From DASUFH01 sp036274645 (GTDB taxonomy: Bacteria; Acidobacteriota; Terriglobia; 20CM-2-55-15), in contig DASUFH010000322.1 in NCBI GenBank assembly GCA_036274645.1, forward strand, positions 1 through 16,699: DNA of 16,699 bases, written 5' to 3'. Numbering within the stretch: the stretch's first letter is position 1; each line of letters begins with the position of its first letter. A model generated the notes under the pieces. That model made no database searches. It had not been told where the DNA came from and worked only from the letters and a program-made list of their open reading frames with translations. The translations under genes were made by a program, and so were the position numbers. Shown piece after piece: positions 13,757 through 16,699 of the stretch.

Positions 13757-13765
13757 TGATACAAT
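13757..13765 (+). promoter_or_regulatory. Extended -10 promoter for the acnA leader
   Basis: TGATACAAT has the TGn extension plus TACAAT (five of six to TATAAT). No good -35 lies 17 bp upstream, as is usual for extended -10 promoters. Transcription would start near 13772, four bases before the Shine-Dalgarno GGAG of the leader ORF. Confidence 0.4.
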
Positions 13766-13787
13766 TCCTTCTTTTGGAGCCTTCAAA

Positions 13788-13820
13788 ATGTCTGTCACCC
13801 TGGGAACCATCCATCCATGA
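13788..13820 (+). CDS. 10-codon leader ORF coupled to acnA
   Basis: ATG at 13788 encodes MSVTLGTIHP and stops at TGA 13818-13820, which overlaps the acnA ATG (13817-13819) as ATGA. GGAG (13776-13779) lies eight bases before this ATG, while acnA itself has no recognisable ribosome binding site. The layout suggests that ribosomes load on the leader and reinitiate at acnA. The peptide shows no run of regulatory codons, so simple coupling is more likely than attenuation. Confidence 0.5.
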   Translation: MSVTLGTIHP

Positions 13821-16492
13821 ATACATATGACGCAAAATCCACGTTGACTGTCGGCGGCTCGAAGTTCGACTACTTCTCCCTTGAACGCGCCGAAAAAGCG
13901 GGCGCCGGCGCGCTCGGCCGGCTGCCTTTTTCCCTGAAGGTCATGGCGGAGAACCTGCTGCGCCTGGAGGATGGCGTTGCGGTCAGCGCCGGCGATGTGC
14001 AGTCGGTCGCAAAATCCGTATCGGGATCGGCCGAAGAGAAGGAGATCGCGTTCACGCCGGCGCGTGTCCTGATGCAGGATTTCACCGGCGTTCCCGCCAT
14101 CGTCGATCTGGCCACCATGCGTGACGTGATCGCGAGCATGGGCGGCGATCCGCGCAAGATCAACCCGCTCCAGCAGGTCGACCTGGTGATCGACCATTCG
14201 GTCCAGGTCGACCGGTTCGGGTCCGCCGACGCCTTTGCCTTCAACGCGGATCGCGAGCTTGAACGGAATCGCGAGCGATACATCTTCCTGAAGTGGGGAC
14301 AGAAGGCATTCCAGAACTGCCGCGTGGTTCCGCCCGACACCGGCATCGTGCATCAGGTCAACATCGAATACCTGGCCCCGGTCGTCTACGTGCTTCGCGG
14401 GGCCAACGGCGCGATGCTCTATCCGGACACGCTGGTCGGCACCGACTCGCACACGACGATGGTGAATGGAATGGGCGTGGTCGGCTGGGGCGTGGGTGGT
14501 ATCGAGGCGGAGGGCGCAATGCTCGGCCAGCCGCTGTCGATGCTGATTCCTCAGGTAGTGGGATTCAAGCTCTCCGGGAAACTTCGTGAAGGCGTGACGG
14601 CCACCGATGCCGTCCTGACCGTGACCCAGATGCTGCGAGCCAAAGGCGTCGTGGGCAAATTCGTCGAATTCTACGGACCGGGCGTGGCCAATCTCAGCCT
14701 GGCGGATCGCGCGACGATTGCGAACATGGCGCCGGAGTATGGCGCCACCATCGGATTCTTCCCGATCGACGACGAGACGCTCAACTACCTGCGGCTGACC
14801 GGCCGCGCGCCGGAGCAGATCGAGATTGTTGCCGCGTATGCGAAGGCCCAGGGACTGTTCCGCACGATCGATACTCCTGATCCGATATTTGCGGAGACGA
14901 TGTCGCTGGATCTGGGCTCGGTCGAAAGCAGCCTGGCCGGTCCGCGGCGTCCGCAGGATCGCGTGGCGCTGGGCAAGGCGAAAGCGGCGTTCCGCGAAGC
15001 GCTTCCTTCATTGACCACGAAAGCCAAAGGAACGGGCACGGCAACGATTTCCATGGGCAACGGGAAGCACGAGATCGGCCATGGCTCTGTCGTGATCGCC
15101 GCGATCACAAGCTGCACCAACACGTCGAATCCGTCCGTGATGGTTGCCGCCGGCCTGCTGGCGAAGAAGGCGGTGGAGCGCGGCCTGGAAGTGAAACCCT
15201 GGGTGAAGACGAGTCTCGCGCCGGGATCCCGCGTGGTGACCGACTATCTTCAGGCGGCGGGCCTCATGTCCTACCTCGAGAAGCTGCGCTTCCACCTGGT
15301 GGGATACGGCTGCACCACGTGTATCGGAAACAGCGGTCCGCTGCCCGAAGCCGTTTCGGCAGCCGTGAAGGAAAACGGGCTCGTGGTGGCCGCGGTTCTC
15401 AGCGGCAATCGGAACTTCGAAGGCCGCATCAATCCACAGGTGCGCGCCAACTACCTGGCGTCTCCTCCGCTCGTGGTGGCTTACGCGATTGCCGGCGCGA
15501 TGGACGTGGATCTGGAGTCCGAACCGATCGGCAAGGACAAGAGCGGCCAGCCGGTTTATCTGCGCGACGTGTGGCCGTCTCAGAGTGAAGTCCAGCAGGC
15601 CATCGCGTCAACGATCCGGCCCGGCATGTTCCAGAAGGCGTACAGCGAGTCGCTCGAAGGCGACGAGCGATGGCAGGCGCTCGAGGCGCCGACGGGTGAG
15701 CGGTTCCAGTGGGACGAAAGCTCAACCTACGTCAAACGGCCTCCATTCTTCGACGGTATGACACGCGAGGTTCCGCCGATCGGTGAAATCCGCGGCGCGC
15801 GCGTCCTGGCCTTGCTGGGCGATTCGGTCACGACCGATCACATTTCGCCTGCGGGCTCCATCGCGGTCGACAGTCCGACCGGACGGTATCTCATCGAGCA
15901 CGGGATCGCGCCGCAGGACTTCAATTCCTATGGCGCGCGGCGCGGCAACCACGAAGTGATGATGCGCGGCACGTTTGCCAATGTGCGCCTGCGTAATCTG
16001 ATGGCGCCCGGCACGGAGGGCGGTTTCGCGGTGCATCTCCCCGAGAAAACCCAGACGACGATCTTCGACGCCGCCATGCAATACCAGGCGGAAGGCGTGC
16101 CGCTGATGATCCTGGCCGGAAAGGAATACGGGTCCGGGTCGTCCCGCGACTGGGCCGCCAAAGGGCCCCGGCTACTGGGCGTGCGCGCCGTGCTGGCCGA
16201 GAGTTTTGAGCGCATCCATCGCAGCAACCTCGTGGGTATGGGCGTCCTGCCGCTGCAGTACCTTCCGGGCGAGACCGCTGCCTCGCTGGGGCTGACGGGC
16301 TTCGAGGTTTTCGATATCGAAGGGATCGGCGCAGGCCTCAAACCACGCCAGCGCCTGACGCTGCGCGCCAAAGGAGACGGCGGGTCGGTGAAAACCTTCG
16401 AAGCCGTCTGTCGCATCGATACTCCTTACGAGATGGAGTATTACCGGCACGGCGGCATCCTGCAGTATGTGCTGCGGCAGCTTGTGGGATAA
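13817..16492 (+). CDS. acnA: Aconitate hydratase A
   Basis: A cytoplasmic [4Fe-4S] enzyme of the TCA cycle converting citrate to isocitrate through cis-aconitate; family members can also bind RNA when the cluster is lost. 891 residues, normal for AcnA/IRP type. The three cluster cysteines are present: Cys433 in SCTNTSNP and Cys499/Cys502 in GCTTCIGNSG. Other hallmarks are LPFSLKVMAENLLR, the LMQDFTGVPAIVDLA block, VGTDSHTTMVNGMGVVGWGVGGIEAEGAMLGQP, and in the swivelling C-domain GDSVTTDHISPAG, NSYGARRGNHEVMMRGTFAN and KEYGSGSSRDWAAKGP. The N-terminus (MNTYDAKSTLTVGG) matches the usual start. A leader ORF overlaps the start, and a REP-like hairpin lies 19 bp past the stop. Confidence 0.97.
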   Translation: MNTYDAKSTLTVGGSKFDYFSLERAEKAGAGALGRLPFSLKVMAENLLRLEDGVAVSAGDVQSVAKSVSGSAEEKEIAFTPARVLMQDFTGVPAIVDLATMRDVIASMGGDPRKINPLQQVDLVIDHSVQVDRFGSADAFAFNADRELERNRERYIFLKWGQKAFQNCRVVPPDTGIVHQVNIEYLAPVVYVLRGANGAMLYPDTLVGTDSHTTMVNGMGVVGWGVGGIEAEGAMLGQPLSMLIPQVVGFKLSGKLREGVTATDAVLTVTQMLRAKGVVGKFVEFYGPGVANLSLADRATIANMAPEYGATIGFFPIDDETLNYLRLTGRAPEQIEIVAAYAKAQGLFRTIDTPDPIFAETMSLDLGSVESSLAGPRRPQDRVALGKAKAAFREALPSLTTKAKGTGTATISMGNGKHEIGHGSVVIAAITSCTNTSNPSVMVAAGLLAKKAVERGLEVKPWVKTSLAPGSRVVTDYLQAAGLMSYLEKLRFHLVGYGCTTCIGNSGPLPEAVSAAVKENGLVVAAVLSGNRNFEGRINPQVRANYLASPPLVVAYAIAGAMDVDLESEPIGKDKSGQPVYLRDVWPSQSEVQQAIASTIRPGMFQKAYSESLEGDERWQALEAPTGERFQWDESSTYVKRPPFFDGMTREVPPIGEIRGARVLALLGDSVTTDHISPAGSIAVDSPTGRYLIEHGIAPQDFNSYGARRGNHEVMMRGTFANVRLRNLMAPGTEGGFAVHLPEKTQTTIFDAAMQYQAEGVPLMILAGKEYGSGSSRDWAAKGPRLLGVRAVLAESFERIHRSNLVGMGVLPLQYLPGETAASLGLTGFEVFDIEGIGAGLKPRQRLTLRAKGDGGSVKTFEAVCRIDTPYEMEYYRHGGILQYVLRQLVG

Positions 16493-16510
16493 GTCCCAGC
16501 GCTTCCCGTT

Positions 16511-16550
16511 GCCTGTAGGGGCGGTCTATGACGTCTATGACCGCCCCTGG
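16511..16550. repeat. REP-like palindrome, copy 3, downstream of acnA
   Basis: AGGGGCGGTC (16517-16526) pairs with GACCGCCCCT (16539-16548) around a 12-nt loop. The middle contains GTCTATGAC twice in tandem, where copy 1 at 61-85 has a single short unit. Flanking CCTGT and CTGGAG resemble the ends of the other copies. It may end or stabilise the acnA transcript. The following ~120 bp to 16670 hold nothing that I recognise. Confidence 0.7.
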
Positions 16551-16670
16551 AGTTTGGACTTTTGCCGACAGCTTAGGCCAGTGAATTTCACGTTTACGTC
16601 TGGAATCTGCCGCTTCGTCTCAGTGGATTGGCGTACACGAAGTGTGAGTAACGTTATTGAAGCGCGGATT

Positions 16671-16692
16671 CCCCGCCTTGGCGAAGGCGGGG
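16671..16692. repeat. 9-bp GC-rich hairpin, possibly a second dispersed palindrome family
   Basis: CCCCGCCTT (16671-16679) pairs perfectly with AAGGCGGGG (16684-16692) around GGCG, followed by TGGCTGC at the window edge. It differs in core from the three GGGGCGGTC palindromes. The window ends seven bases later, so its extent and any neighbouring gene cannot be judged. Confidence 0.5.
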
Positions 16693-16699
16693 TGGCTGC

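Noticed and set aside
13523..14452. A 309-codon minus-strand open frame opposite acnA and the inverted repeat
   Set aside because: It is mainly the complement of conserved aconitase sequence and contains no protein-family motif or ribosome binding site.
16485..16498. TGGGA-taag-TCCCA hairpin over the acnA stop codon
   Set aside because: Five pairs with a four-base loop and no U-tract is too weak to call; the REP-like palindrome just downstream is the better 3'-end structure.

Overview
The window most resembles a high-GC soil or sediment bacterium of the Acidobacteriota. This is inferred from the cluster of DUF6152-type secreted proteins (AHHSF...NPH motif), their partner domain with an IDDPGAYT...CQDN signature, and dispersed GC-rich intergenic palindromes. 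No rRNA, tRNA, integrase, transposase or CRISPR array was seen. The organism call is an inference from gene families, not from a marker gene.

Layout. (1) 1-2052, plus strand: a repeat-rich leader, glutamate racemase (murI), then an extended short-chain dehydrogenase whose usual catalytic Tyr is Asn. (2) 5147-2055, minus strand: four secreted proteins, namely a fusion of DUF6152 with a C-terminal 'CQDN' domain, a free-standing DUF6152 protein, a free-standing 'CQDN' protein and a small exported protein. (3) 5281-6600, plus: an exported PQQ-like beta-propeller. (4) 6603-7932: a DCC (DUF393) thiol-redox protein followed, in ATGA overlap, by a 28-codon remnant of an NAD-dependent epimerase gene. 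A TetR regulator is divergent across only 17 bp, with a perfect 16-bp palindrome covering its start codon. (5) 7934-10070, minus: a MacA-like adaptor and MacB/LolD-like ATPase with no permease next to them, ended by a long hairpin element. (6) 10088-10363: an intergenic region holding a possible three-way-junction RNA element and a minimal gene with its own promoter, Shine-Dalgarno site and terminator, encoding an 18-residue lysine-rich peptide. (7) 13369-10379, minus: an overlapping operon hemD - precorrin-2 dehydrogenase - cobA - inositol-monophosphatase family phosphatase, giving a route from hydroxymethylbilane to sirohydrochlorin or siroheme. (8) 13425-13717: a large imperfect inverted repeat. 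(9) 13788-16492, plus: a 10-codon leader ORF overlapping the acnA start, then aconitase A, then two further palindromic repeats.

The central-metabolism genes (murI, siroheme operon, acnA) look intact and ordinary. The material worth a second look is between and beneath them: the lysine-rich micropeptide unit, the TetR operator between apparently leaderless divergent genes, the decayed epimerase, the split and fused versions of one secreted two-domain architecture, the acnA leader ORF, and three families of dispersed or inverted repeats. All functional statements rest on motif recognition by eye; no search or folding program was run.
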